Shown: one piece after another, positions 9,520 to 17,945 of the stretch
How the letters are laid out: every line of letters begins with the position of its first letter
How positions within the stretch are numbered: position 1 is the first letter of the stretch
DNA from: UBA1181 sp963648205
GTDB lineage: Bacteria > Bacteroidota > Bacteroidia > Bacteroidales > Paludibacteraceae
DNA: 64,000 nucleotides
Direction: 5' to 3'
NCBI GenBank assembly: GCA_963648205.1
Contig: CAVJCT010000044.1
Span: 41,929-105,928, forward strand
Program-made: the position numbers and the translations under genes
The notes under the pieces: generated by a model
Told to the model about the DNA's origin: nothing
The model's database searches: none
Seen by the model: the letters and a program-made list of their open reading frames with translations, nothing else

Positions 9520-10773
9520 ATGAGTACTTTGTTTATTCATAATGTAATGCTCGACGGAGTTCGGACAAACATCCGGATTTTGGGCAATCGTTTTTCTGAA
9601 ATTAGTGAGAAACTCACGCCCTCACAAGGCGAGGAGGTGATCGAGGCGGATGGGTTTGCCATTGTGCCTCCGTTTTATAATGGACATACCCATGCAGCGA
9701 TGAATTTGTTGCGGGGATATGCCGACGATATGGAACTGTTCACTTGGCTCAACGACCATATTTGGCCACTCGAGGCGAAACTCACGCCCGAGGACATCTA
9801 CGCAGGCAGTCGGTTGGCAGTCTTGGAGATGATCAAGAGTGGAACGGTCTTTTTCAATGACATGTATGATTTTATGCCCGAGACATTTCGTGCAACGGAA
9901 GAGATGGGCATCCGCGCTATGTTGGGTGTTCCGTTTATGGATTGGATGGGCGAAGAGGGCATCTCCGCACGACTGAAATCTGTTGAGGAGTATCAAGGGA
10001 AATCTGCGAGAGTGGGTGTTACGGTGGCACCGCATGCACCCTACACGGTGAGCGAGCCGTTGTGGATTCGTTGCGCCGAGGAGGCGAGAAAGTTGGGTAC
10101 ACCCCTCCATTTCCATTTGTCGGAGACGGCAAAGGAGGTGAGCGATTGCGTGGCAGCCCATGGTTTGTCGCCTGTTCGTTGGTTGGATAAGGTGGGAGTG
10201 TTAGGTCCGAATTGCGTGGCAGCCCATGTGGTGCATGTCGATGACGAGGAGATGGAGATTCTGAAAGAGAGAGGAGTCGCAGTCGTTCACAATCCAGTCT
10301 CGAACATGAAACTCTCGTCGGGCTATTTCAAGACGAAGCCGATGTTGGACAAAGGCTTGAAAGTGCTGATTGGTACGGACGGTTGCTCGTCGAACAACAA
10401 CTTGGATATGCAAGAGGAGGCGAAGTTTGCGGCGATGATGGCGAAGTGCAATTATAGTCCGGAGACCTTCCCTGTGAAGCAGGTGTTGCATAGTTGCACC
10501 CTCGAAGGTGCGAAAGTCTTCGGCGTGGATGGCGGTGAGATTGCGGTCGGCAAGTTGGCAGATGCCTTGCTCATCAACCTCAACAACGAGCGTTTCGTGC
10601 CTAATCATAGTTTCGAATCGAACTGGGTTTACGCTTCCACTTGCGAAGCCATCGACACGATGATTTGCGACGGAAAAGTGATTATGCGTCATCGAAAGGT
10701 GAAAGACGAAGAGGAGATTATTGCTCAGGCGAAAGAGAGATGTAAATTGCTTTTAAGTAGAAAAGGCAAATAA
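9520..10773 (+). CDS. Amidohydrolase, MTA/SAH deaminase type
   Basis: A metal-dependent deaminase of the TrzA/MtaD group, which typically deaminates S-adenosylhomocysteine, 5'-methylthioadenosine or related adenosines. Metal ligands are visible: HTH in NGHTHAAMNLLRG (about 55-67), HFHLSET and AAHVVHVD in the middle, and the late Asp in GTDGCSSNN. The length of about 417 residues is normal for the group. I use the ATG at 9520 rather than the GTG at 9511 because MSTLFIHNV begins the usual N-terminal strand. Guanine or other nucleobase deaminases of the same superfamily remain possible. It diverges from the hybrid regulator gene. Confidence 0.85.
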   Translation: MSTLFIHNVMLDGVRTNIRILGNRFSEISEKLTPSQGEEVIEADGFAIVPPFYNGHTHAAMNLLRGYADDMELFTWLNDHIWPLEAKLTPEDIYAGSRLAVLEMIKSGTVFFNDMYDFMPETFRATEEMGIRAMLGVPFMDWMGEEGISARLKSVEEYQGKSARVGVTVAPHAPYTVSEPLWIRCAEEARKLGTPLHFHLSETAKEVSDCVAAHGLSPVRWLDKVGVLGPNCVAAHVVHVDDEEMEILKERGVAVVHNPVSNMKLSSGYFKTKPMLDKGLKVLIGTDGCSSNNNLDMQEEAKFAAMMAKCNYSPETFPVKQVLHSCTLEGAKVFGVDGGEIAVGKLADALLINLNNERFVPNHSFESNWVYASTCEAIDTMICDGKVIMRHRKVKDEEEIIAQAKERCKLLLSRKGK

Positions 10774-10817
10774 TCGTAAATAATAGATAAAAACATAAAC
10801 CAATATAATAAAAATTT

Positions 10818-12092
10818 ATGAAAGAATTATTATTCTCCATAAAGGAAATGTTGATAAACATAGGAGTTCTTAATGGAGATGCCAGTACGCGAGATAGTTT
10901 TATCTCGATTGCTTTGATTGCCTTGGCAGCGTGGTTGTGCGATTACCTCTGTCGCCGCATTGCCTTGTTGTTGTTGCACATTCATGCGAAGATTAAGAAG
11001 CGTTCGGAGGAAGAGTCGGAGCAGTATAAGAAGTTGTTATCGTCAATAGCGGCGATTATTCCGGCGGTGTTGATCAACATTCTTTTGCCGTTGGCGTTGG
11101 ATCAAGATTCGGCTTTGCATATCTGGATCAAGCGTATGTGCAACGTCTATATCGTGGTGATGACGATGATGTTTCTTTGCAAACTGTTGGATTTCATCTA
11201 TTCGGAATATGTCAAGAAGCGAGTCAAGAATTTGCCTGTCAACATCATCTTCCAGATTATCAAGTATATCTTGATTATCATTGCGATGATCATTTCGTTC
11301 AGTATCATCTTAGACAAATCGCCTAACACGCTCCTCACTGGAGTTGGAGCATCGGCAGCCGTCTTGTCATTGGTCTACAAAGACACGTTGGTGGGTTTGG
11401 TTTCTGGAATACAGTTGATGGGAAATAAGATGCTTGCCGTGGGCGATTGGATCACGGTGCCGAAATGCAATGCCGATGGTATCGTTCGTGAGATCAGCCT
11501 CAACACGGTGAAGATTGAGAATTGGGACAAGACGACGGTTACCATTCCGCCCTCTACCCTCTTGAGCGACTCGTTTCAGAACTGGCGCACGATGCAGGAG
11601 GCAGGTCGCCGTCGGGTGAAACGTGCCATCAACATCGATATGAACAGCGTGCGTTTTTGTACTCCTGAGGAGATTGCAAGATATCGTAAAATAGAATTTC
11701 TGAAACCTTTCTTCGAGGCGTATGACAAGAGAATCGTGAAGAAGGAAGGCGAAGCCAAAGAACTGACAAATTTTGACCCAATTGCTGAGGGAGCGAAGGG
11801 CTATCAGGAGTCTATCAACAACTTGCAACTCTTCACTGCCTATTTGGAGCAGTATGTGAAGTCGTTGCCGATCTTCTGTGCCGAATGCGACCATTTTATC
11901 CGCCAGTTGGCTCCGAGCGAGAACGGTTTGCCGGTGGAGATCTATTTCTTCAGCAGCGAGATCCGTTGGGCTAAATATGAGAAGATTCAAGCAGACGTGT
12001 TGGCGTATGTTTTGGCAGCTGTCAATTATTTTGATTTGACGGTTTTGCAGCGTTGTTCAGGAAATGTAGACGAGAAAAAGAGTGGAATATGA
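10818..12092 (+). CDS. Mechanosensitive ion channel, MscS family (YbdG-like)
   Basis: An inner-membrane channel that opens under membrane tension and protects against osmotic downshock. Hydrophobic helices lie at about residues 25-55, 75-100, 110-130 and 150-175. The pore-lining helix and beta domain are recognisable in GVGASAAVLSLVYKDTLVGL and GDWITVP...GIVREISLNTVKI, followed by TIPPSTLLSDSFQNW. The length of 424 and the insertion in the C-terminal domain resemble E. coli YbdG. The stop codon overlaps the start of the next gene (ATGA), so the two are translationally coupled. Confidence 0.9.
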   Translation: MKELLFSIKEMLINIGVLNGDASTRDSFISIALIALAAWLCDYLCRRIALLLLHIHAKIKKRSEEESEQYKKLLSSIAAIIPAVLINILLPLALDQDSALHIWIKRMCNVYIVVMTMMFLCKLLDFIYSEYVKKRVKNLPVNIIFQIIKYILIIIAMIISFSIILDKSPNTLLTGVGASAAVLSLVYKDTLVGLVSGIQLMGNKMLAVGDWITVPKCNADGIVREISLNTVKIENWDKTTVTIPPSTLLSDSFQNWRTMQEAGRRRVKRAINIDMNSVRFCTPEEIARYRKIEFLKPFFEAYDKRIVKKEGEAKELTNFDPIAEGAKGYQESINNLQLFTAYLEQYVKSLPIFCAECDHFIRQLAPSENGLPVEIYFFSSEIRWAKYEKIQADVLAYVLAAVNYFDLTVLQRCSGNVDEKKSGI

Positions 12093-13177
12093 TAATGAAG
12101 AAATTACGGCAGATAGTTGCCTTACTGACGGTAGTTTTGATTTTCGTGGCAGTGGCAGTACAGCACGACCAGAAAGTTTTTGGCGTGGAGTTGAATGGAT
12201 CGGAAGAAACAGCCACGCAGATAGCGCAGATTAGCAATGACACCCTCACGACGGAGGCAGACGGCACGATGGTGGTCAACACGACGCCGTTGGGCAAGGA
12301 GCAAAAAATCGTGGGTTACGCTGGTTTCGTTCCAGTGAAGATTTACGTCAAAGAGGGTGTGGTTCAGAAGGTTGAGGCTTTGGAGAACAATGAGACACCG
12401 AGCTTTTTCGACAATGCGCTGACCCTCATCGACAGTTGGAATGGCAAGACGGTGGACGAGGCTTTGGCACTGAAGGTGGATGCCGTCTCGGGAGCAACTT
12501 TCTCGTCTAATGCGATTAAGAAGAATGTGAAAGCAGGCTTGCAATACCTTCAGCCGACGATAGCCTCAACAGATGACGCAGAGGTGAGTTTTGGGGTGAA
12601 AGACATTGCAGCGTTGGTGGTTGTGCTGATTTCGGTGGTTGTGCCGTTGTTTGTGAAGAATCGCAAGGTTCGCATTGTGCAGTTGATTCTGAACGTTGTA
12701 GTGTTGGGCTTGTGGAGTGGCACTTTCCTCTCCTACTCGTTGATTGTCAACTATTTCGCAAATGGATTCCACTCGTTGGTGGCGATCATTCCGATTATCA
12801 TGTTCATTGCCGCCTTTGTCTTTCCACTGTTTGGAAAGAACAATCACTACTGTATGCAGGTTTGTCCGTTTGGATCGGCGCAGGAGTTGATGGGCATTCC
12901 GTGCAAGAAGAAATGGATGTTGGGCAGCCAGACGTTGAAGGCGGTGGAGTGGTTTCGTAAGCTATTGTGGGCAGTATTGCTGTTGCTCTTGATCACGGGT
13001 GTTTATTCGGAGTGGATGAACTATGAGTTGTTCACAGCGTTTATTTTCCAGTCGGCTGCTGTCGGAGTGGAGATTGCGGCGGTGTTGTTCTTGCTTCTCT
13101 CCATTTTCGTGCCACGGCCCTATTGTCGCTTTGTCTGTCCGATGGGAATGATGACGAAGGTGGTTGGTGAGGCGTAA
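12089..13177 (+). CDS. FMN-binding, 4Fe-4S polytopic membrane protein (NosR/RnfG-like)
   Basis: Predicted to pass electrons across or along the inner membrane. After an N-terminal helix, an extracytoplasmic FMN-binding domain spans about residues 60-155 and ends in VSGATFSS, the motif where ApbE attaches FMN covalently to Ser/Thr. Five to six hydrophobic segments follow, with two ferredoxin-like clusters, CMQVCPFGS and CRFVCPMGM, as in the polyferredoxin part of NosR. The start at 12089 is chosen because its ATGA overlaps the upstream stop; an ATG at 12095 is also possible. No apbE is in the window. Coupling to the next gene, a flavin-reductase-like exported protein, suggests a flavin-based electron transfer unit. 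Confidence 0.8.
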   Translation: MIMKKLRQIVALLTVVLIFVAVAVQHDQKVFGVELNGSEETATQIAQISNDTLTTEADGTMVVNTTPLGKEQKIVGYAGFVPVKIYVKEGVVQKVEALENNETPSFFDNALTLIDSWNGKTVDEALALKVDAVSGATFSSNAIKKNVKAGLQYLQPTIASTDDAEVSFGVKDIAALVVVLISVVVPLFVKNRKVRIVQLILNVVVLGLWSGTFLSYSLIVNYFANGFHSLVAIIPIIMFIAAFVFPLFGKNNHYCMQVCPFGSAQELMGIPCKKKWMLGSQTLKAVEWFRKLLWAVLLLLLITGVYSEWMNYELFTAFIFQSAAVGVEIAAVLFLLLSIFVPRPYCRFVCPMGMMTKVVGEA

Positions 13178-13222
13178 CGGAGTGTGAATTTCAATTAAAA
13201 ATCATTAAACTATTCAAAGTAT

Positions 13223-13888
13223 ATGAAAATATCGGTTCTATTAAATGTTGTATTGGCGTTAGCAGTTGTAATTTTATCTGTCAAGTTGGTGAAGAGTTCA
13301 AGTTGTGAAGCGTCTGAAGGGGAAGATGCAACTGTTGAGGCTCAGCAAGAGGTAGTGTCAAGCGACGCTCAAAATGCTGATTTCAAGGAGGTTGACTTCA
13401 GTTCTGATTTTGATGTGAATCCGTTCAATTTCTTCACAGGCGATGGTTTGTTGCTTTGTGCAGGCGATAGTGTAGCCAGCAATGCGATGACGATTGGTTG
13501 GGGAGGATTAGGAACGCTCTGGGGCAAGTCGGTTGCCACGGTATATGTGCGTGATGGAAGATACACCTACGGGTTTATGGAGAAGAGTAAGTACTTCACA
13601 ATCATGACTTTCAGCGACAAAACAGTGCTTCACTATATGGGAACGAAGAGTGGACGAGATGGCGACAAAGCGGCTGCGTTAGGTCTTCACACTCTGTACA
13701 CTGAGAATGGAACGCCTTATTATGCAGAGGCAGACATGGTGATGGAGTGTCGCACGATGTATGACCACCTCTACACCACGGCAGATTTCCGTGATGAAGT
13801 GCCTTTTGAGATGTACAAGAATGGAGCCGCTGACGGTGGAATCCACGCAGAGTATATCGGTGAGGTAGTAAAAGTGATTAAGAAATAG
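13223..13888 (+). CDS. Exported/anchored flavin-reductase-like protein
   Basis: An N-terminal hydrophobic segment (about residues 3-24) acts as signal anchor, followed by an acidic linker and a split-barrel flavin-binding domain (about 65-221). NAMTIGWGGLGTLWGKSVAT is the typical FMN-binding segment of the flavin reductase (Flavin_Reduct) family. Most members are cytosolic and diffusible; here the domain is predicted to be outside the cytoplasm. It lies 45 bases after the FMN-binding/4Fe-4S protein. A role as electron acceptor or flavin carrier of that membrane protein is inference. Confidence 0.72.
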   Translation: MKISVLLNVVLALAVVILSVKLVKSSSCEASEGEDATVEAQQEVVSSDAQNADFKEVDFSSDFDVNPFNFFTGDGLLLCAGDSVASNAMTIGWGGLGTLWGKSVATVYVRDGRYTYGFMEKSKYFTIMTFSDKTVLHYMGTKSGRDGDKAAALGLHTLYTENGTPYYAEADMVMECRTMYDHLYTTADFRDEVPFEMYKNGAADGGIHAEYIGEVVKVIKK

Positions 13889-13927
13889 GTTCAGGTTTTC
13901 TTCTAAACCTAAAATGTAGATGAAACT

Positions 13928-15148
13928 ATGGCAAGTGAGATTGTATTGATAAACATTCATGGTGATGATAGACCATGGGTAACTGCCTCTATCACAGAGA
14001 TTTTGGGCAGATATGACGCTAAGATTTTGGATATTGGTCAGGCGGATATTCACCATACCCTCTCGTTAGGATTTTTGGTGCAGATAGACGACAATCAGAA
14101 GTCGGCTTCTATCTTCAAAGACATACTGTTCAAGTGTTATGAAATGGGTGTGCAAGTTCATTTCAAGCCCATCTCGCTCAAGGAGTATGACGATTGGGTA
14201 ACGAGACAGGGCAAGGGCCGATATGTCGTAACGATGTTGGGTCATGTGATCACGGCGAAGCAGATGTCGTTGGTGGCAAAAGCGGTGGCAGAGCAGTCGA
14301 TGAACATTGACTCCATCAAGCGTCTGACGGGTCGCCCATCGCTCAGCGACGACTATGAGCATGAGCGTTCGTGCGTGGAGTTCTCTGTGCGTGGCGACGA
14401 CATTGACAAGGAGAAGATGAGTGCCAGGTTTATGGAGATTTCAGCCCAGGAGAGTGTAGATATCTCGTTCCAGAAGGATGACCTGTATCGTCGCAACCGC
14501 CGTTTGGTGTGCTTCGATATGGACTCGACGCTGATCAAGACGGAGGTGATAGACGAGTTGGCAGACCGTGCCGGCGTGGGCGAGGAGGTGCGCAAGATCA
14601 CCGAGTCGGCTATGCGAGGCGAGATCGATTTCAAGGAGAGTTTCACACGCAGAGTGGCGTTGCTGAAGGGCTTGGACGAGTCGGTTATGCGCGAGATAGC
14701 CGAGAACTTGCCGATCATGGACGGAGCAGACCGACTGATGATGGTGTTGAAGAAATGCGGTTTCAAGATTGCCATTCTCTCGGGAGGATTCACCTATTTC
14801 GGCAAATACTTGCAGAACCGTTTTGGGGTGGATTATGTCTATGCCAACCAGTTGGAGATCAAAGATGGAAAGTTGACAGGTCGCTACGTCGGCGATATTG
14901 TCGATGGCAAACGCAAAGCAGAGTTGCTCAACCTCATCGCTCAGGTCGAGAAGATTGATTTGGAGCAGGTGATAGCCGTGGGTGATGGAGCCAACGACTT
15001 GCCAATGCTCAACCTCGCCGGATTAGGAATCGCCTTCCACGCTAAACCGAAGGTGAAAGCCAACGCTCAACAGTCTATCTCCACAATCGGTTTGGACGGC
15101 ATACTCTACTTCTTAGGCTTTAGGGACGTGCATGTAGACGCACTGTAA
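13928..15148 (+). CDS. serB: Phosphoserine phosphatase
   Basis: Dephosphorylates phosphoserine in the last step of serine synthesis; a cytosolic HAD-family enzyme. An N-terminal ACT-type region (about residues 1-180) suggests amino-acid sensing. The HAD domain shows VCFDMDSTLIKTEVIDELA with nucleophile Asp, the Ser/Gly motif ILSGGFTYF, and the metal motif VGDGANDLPML. The 406-residue length is usual for the Bacteroidetes form with the ACT extension. It follows the flavin-reductase-like gene by 39 bases with no terminator between, so co-transcription is possible. Confidence 0.95.
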   Translation: MASEIVLINIHGDDRPWVTASITEILGRYDAKILDIGQADIHHTLSLGFLVQIDDNQKSASIFKDILFKCYEMGVQVHFKPISLKEYDDWVTRQGKGRYVVTMLGHVITAKQMSLVAKAVAEQSMNIDSIKRLTGRPSLSDDYEHERSCVEFSVRGDDIDKEKMSARFMEISAQESVDISFQKDDLYRRNRRLVCFDMDSTLIKTEVIDELADRAGVGEEVRKITESAMRGEIDFKESFTRRVALLKGLDESVMREIAENLPIMDGADRLMMVLKKCGFKIAILSGGFTYFGKYLQNRFGVDYVYANQLEIKDGKLTGRYVGDIVDGKRKAELLNLIAQVEKIDLEQVIAVGDGANDLPMLNLAGLGIAFHAKPKVKANAQQSISTIGLDGILYFLGFRDVHVDAL

Positions 15149-15170
15149 AAGAGAGTAACAACAATTTTAT

Positions 15171-15178
15171 TATATTTG
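15171..15178 (+). promoter_or_regulatory. -7 box for the AAA-ATPase_like gene
   Basis: TATATTTG matches TAnnTTTG exactly, 23 bases before the ATG at 15202. Confidence 0.5.
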
Positions 15179-15201
15179 TAAAAAGAAAAAAATTTAACGA
15201 T

Positions 15202-16782
15202 ATGAAATACCCAATCGGCATACAGACTTTTGAGCAAATCATCAGGGATGACTACACATATGTCGATAAGACAGATTTAGTTTACAAACTTGCAAAGGGA
15301 GGAAAAATCTACTTTCTGAGTCGCCCGCGCAGGTTTGGAAAGAGTCTTTTAATCTCTACTTTGGAGAGTTATTTTTTAGGCAAGAAAGAACTCTTCAAGG
15401 GATTGAAGATTGAAGAATTAGAGACGGAGTGGAAAGAATATCCTGTCTTTCATATTGATTTCAACAGTGATGATATCACAGATCCGAATATTCTGGATAA
15501 ATCGATTAATTTCTATATCAATGGTTGGGAAAAGGAATATGGGATAGAACGAGATGAGAGTGTCGGACTTGGGCGGCGTTTCGCGCAGGTTTTGGAGGTC
15601 GCTCATGAGAAAACAGGCAGAGAGTGTGTGGTTCTTGTCGATGAGTATGACAAACCGCTGTTGGACGTTATGGACAGTGGTTTGATGACGGTTGTGAATG
15701 GCAATAAGATGACCGTAGAGGACAAAAACCGTGAGACTCTGAAGGCGTTCTATTCCACTTTCAAAACGGCAGACAAAGATTTGAAGTTTGTCTTTCTGAC
15801 TGGAGTTACGAAGTTTTCGCAAATCAGTATTTTTAGTGGCTTCAATCAGCCAGAAGACATAAGTATGGATCGTGACTATGATACGATTTGTGGTATTACG
15901 GAGGAAGAGGTTGATGAGTATTTCTCTCAGTCGGTTGCTGAAATGGCTGAGGACATGGGTGTTCAACCATCTGACGTTCGAAGGTTGCTGAAGAAAACGT
16001 ACGACGGTTACCATTTTAGTAAACGTATGCGTGAAGTCTACAATCCATTTAGTTTGCTGAACGCATTCAAGAAAAAGGATATTGACGACTATTGGTTCAA
16101 GACAGCGACGCCTACTTATTTAGTGCGTTTGCTTGAGCAGTGCCATGATGGTGTGGATGATTTTACAGGGAAATATTACTCAGCAAGTCTCTTCTATGAG
16201 TCCAAGGCAAATACGCTCTCTCTGTTGCCAATCATCTATCAGAGTGGTTACCTTGCCATTAAAGGTTATGATCCTGATGATAATACCTATCTGCTTGATT
16301 TCCCGAACAACGAGGTGAAACGAGGTTTTGTATCGCTTGTGGCAGGCAGTTATTTCAAGAAGGAGATAGAACTTGATAGTACAATCACCACCCTCAACAA
16401 ATGCCTCCGCAGTGCCGATTTAGATAAGTTTCGGGATGTCCTCACGGCTTTCCTTGCCAGCATCCCCTACACTATGCGCGACCAAAAGGCTACGGAGAGA
16501 CATTTCCACTACACGTTCTACCTCATCCTTCGGCTGATGTCCACCTACCTTGTCTACACTGAGAAATGTCAGTCGCAAGGCAGAGTAGACTGTGTCATCG
16601 AAGCGAAAGACAACATTTATATTTTCGAGTTCAAACTCGATGGCACTGCCACCGAAGCTCTACAGCAAATCAACGACAAAGGCTATGCTAAAGAGTATGC
16701 CACCGACAGTCGCCACCTCTACAAAGTAGGCTGTGTCTTCTCGTCGGAGACGGGAACTGTGGGGGACTGGAAGGTGGAGTGA
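15202..16782 (+). CDS. AAA-ATPase_like / PD-(D/E)XK nuclease-family protein
   Basis: A member of the family with an AAA-ATPase_like N-terminal part and PDDEXK_9 C-terminal part, very abundant in Bacteroidetes and of unknown function. MKYPIGIQTFEQI and the Walker A RPRRFGKS (about residues 41-48) are diagnostic; Walker B is VVLVDEYDKPLLD. FLTGVTKFSQISIFSG is a further family signature. The C-terminal nuclease core reads GRVDCVIEAKDNIYIFEFKL (D...E-x-K). A paralogue starts at 62570. It opens the defence-type island, and a run of short repeats follows its stop codon. A DNA-targeting role is inference from the nuclease fold and location. Confidence 0.85.
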   Translation: MKYPIGIQTFEQIIRDDYTYVDKTDLVYKLAKGGKIYFLSRPRRFGKSLLISTLESYFLGKKELFKGLKIEELETEWKEYPVFHIDFNSDDITDPNILDKSINFYINGWEKEYGIERDESVGLGRRFAQVLEVAHEKTGRECVVLVDEYDKPLLDVMDSGLMTVVNGNKMTVEDKNRETLKAFYSTFKTADKDLKFVFLTGVTKFSQISIFSGFNQPEDISMDRDYDTICGITEEEVDEYFSQSVAEMAEDMGVQPSDVRRLLKKTYDGYHFSKRMREVYNPFSLLNAFKKKDIDDYWFKTATPTYLVRLLEQCHDGVDDFTGKYYSASLFYESKANTLSLLPIIYQSGYLAIKGYDPDDNTYLLDFPNNEVKRGFVSLVAGSYFKKEIELDSTITTLNKCLRSADLDKFRDVLTAFLASIPYTMRDQKATERHFHYTFYLILRLMSTYLVYTEKCQSQGRVDCVIEAKDNIYIFEFKLDGTATEALQQINDKGYAKEYATDSRHLYKVGCVFSSETGTVGDWKVE

Positions 16783-16788
16783 GATTAG

Positions 16789-16874
16789 GTGATAAAAAGA
16801 ACCCGCAAAGGTGATAAAAGAAGTGATAAAAGAAAGTTGAAAAGTGATAAAAGGAATGATAAAAGTGATAAAAG
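16789..16874 (+). repeat. Six short repeats of RTGATAAAAG before the restriction locus
   Basis: Copies begin at 16789, 16811, 16823, 16844, 16856 and 16865, with spacings of 22, 12, 21, 12 and 9 bases. The first copy ends in A instead of G, and the fifth starts with A instead of G. They fill most of the gap between the AAA-ATPase_like gene and the first restriction gene. Possible roles are a binding-site array for a regulator or replication slippage; neither is shown. Confidence 0.7.
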
Positions 16875-16907
16875 AAAAGTGTTGAATATCAATAAGATAA
16901 GATAGAT

Positions 16908-17942
16908 ATGGAAGAGAAAACGGACATAAGTGAAACAAATTTAGCACTACATTATTCTGATAATGTTTTTGAAAATCTTCTTAAGGATCATACAACGCTG
17001 CAGAATATCTATTGGGCAACCGATTCATATAAGGATTTGGGTGAAGGCTACAATTTTGGTGACCCCATTACTTCTGAAAGAATATCATATACCAATGAGG
17101 GTAAGCTCCGTCCTCGCTCGGTGAAGTCGAAAGAAGAAATCACGAAGCGTGTGAAAGACAAGGCAGAAGTCTTCACGCCCTCTTGGATTTGCAATGTGCA
17201 GAACAACCTGATTGATGAGGCTTGGTTTGGTAGGAAAAATGTGTTTAACACTGAAATTGAGGATGAAAATGGCAATCGCTCTTGGAATGCTAATCCCGAT
17301 AAAATAGAGTTTCCTAATGGCGAAAATCGCAGTTGGAAGAACTATGTGGCAGAGGCTCGTTTGGAAGTTACTTGTGGCGAAGCCCCTTATTTGGTGAGCA
17401 GATATGACAGCGTTTCGGGTGAGAAAATAGAGGTTGAAAATCGTATTGGATTGATAGACAGAAAATTACGAATTGTGTCGGAGAATACTGACACTCCATC
17501 GCAGTGGTTGGCTTGGGCGAAAATCGCTCTTGCCTCTTCATACGGTTTTGAGTGGCAGGGAGATAACCTTCTCTTGGCAAGAGAAAATGTTTTTTGTACC
17601 TTTATTGATTTTTACGAGAGGAAATTCGGAGAAGATTTCCCGAAGCAACAAGAGGAAGACCTTCTTGAAGTGGCTCACATCATCTCCTGGAATCTTTGGC
17701 AAATGGACGGTTTGACCTGTGGATTGCCTGGATATAAGGTGAAGGAGGAAGATGAGAAGGCAGGTGGATATACGGGTAGCCTTTTTGATACCAATTCACA
17801 GTTCGAGCCTCGCGAAAGGCTTTGTCGTGTTAATGAATTTTTTGATAGTAAAAAAATTCTCGAGTTGGATGTGGAAGACATCAATTTTCTCGAGGAGAAA
17901 AATGATCAACAGTTTAAATCACTGTTGCATAACAAGCGATAG
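16908..17942 (+). CDS. Restriction-modification locus small subunit ('subunit M'-like)
   Basis: A 344-residue protein resembling partners annotated as restriction endonuclease subunit M. VFTPSWICNVQNNLID resembles the FTP motif found at the N-terminus of N6-adenine methyltransferases, but I see no NPPY catalytic motif, so it is unlikely to methylate alone. The catalytic motif lies in the next gene, 3 bases downstream, which fits a two-subunit enzyme. The N-terminus starts with the ATG after the repeat array. The function as methyltransferase partner is inference from motif and neighbour. Confidence 0.6.
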   Translation: MEEKTDISETNLALHYSDNVFENLLKDHTTLQNIYWATDSYKDLGEGYNFGDPITSERISYTNEGKLRPRSVKSKEEITKRVKDKAEVFTPSWICNVQNNLIDEAWFGRKNVFNTEIEDENGNRSWNANPDKIEFPNGENRSWKNYVAEARLEVTCGEAPYLVSRYDSVSGEKIEVENRIGLIDRKLRIVSENTDTPSQWLAWAKIALASSYGFEWQGDNLLLARENVFCTFIDFYERKFGEDFPKQQEEDLLEVAHIISWNLWQMDGLTCGLPGYKVKEEDEKAGGYTGSLFDTNSQFEPRERLCRVNEFFDSKKILELDVEDINFLEEKNDQQFKSLLHNKR

Positions 17943-17945
17943 ATT

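Noticed and set aside
16660..16947. A 95-codon frame on the - strand across the RTGATAAAAG repeats
   Set aside because: Its repeated Phe-Ile-Thr pattern is only the translation of the repeats and it overlaps the ends of two real genes.
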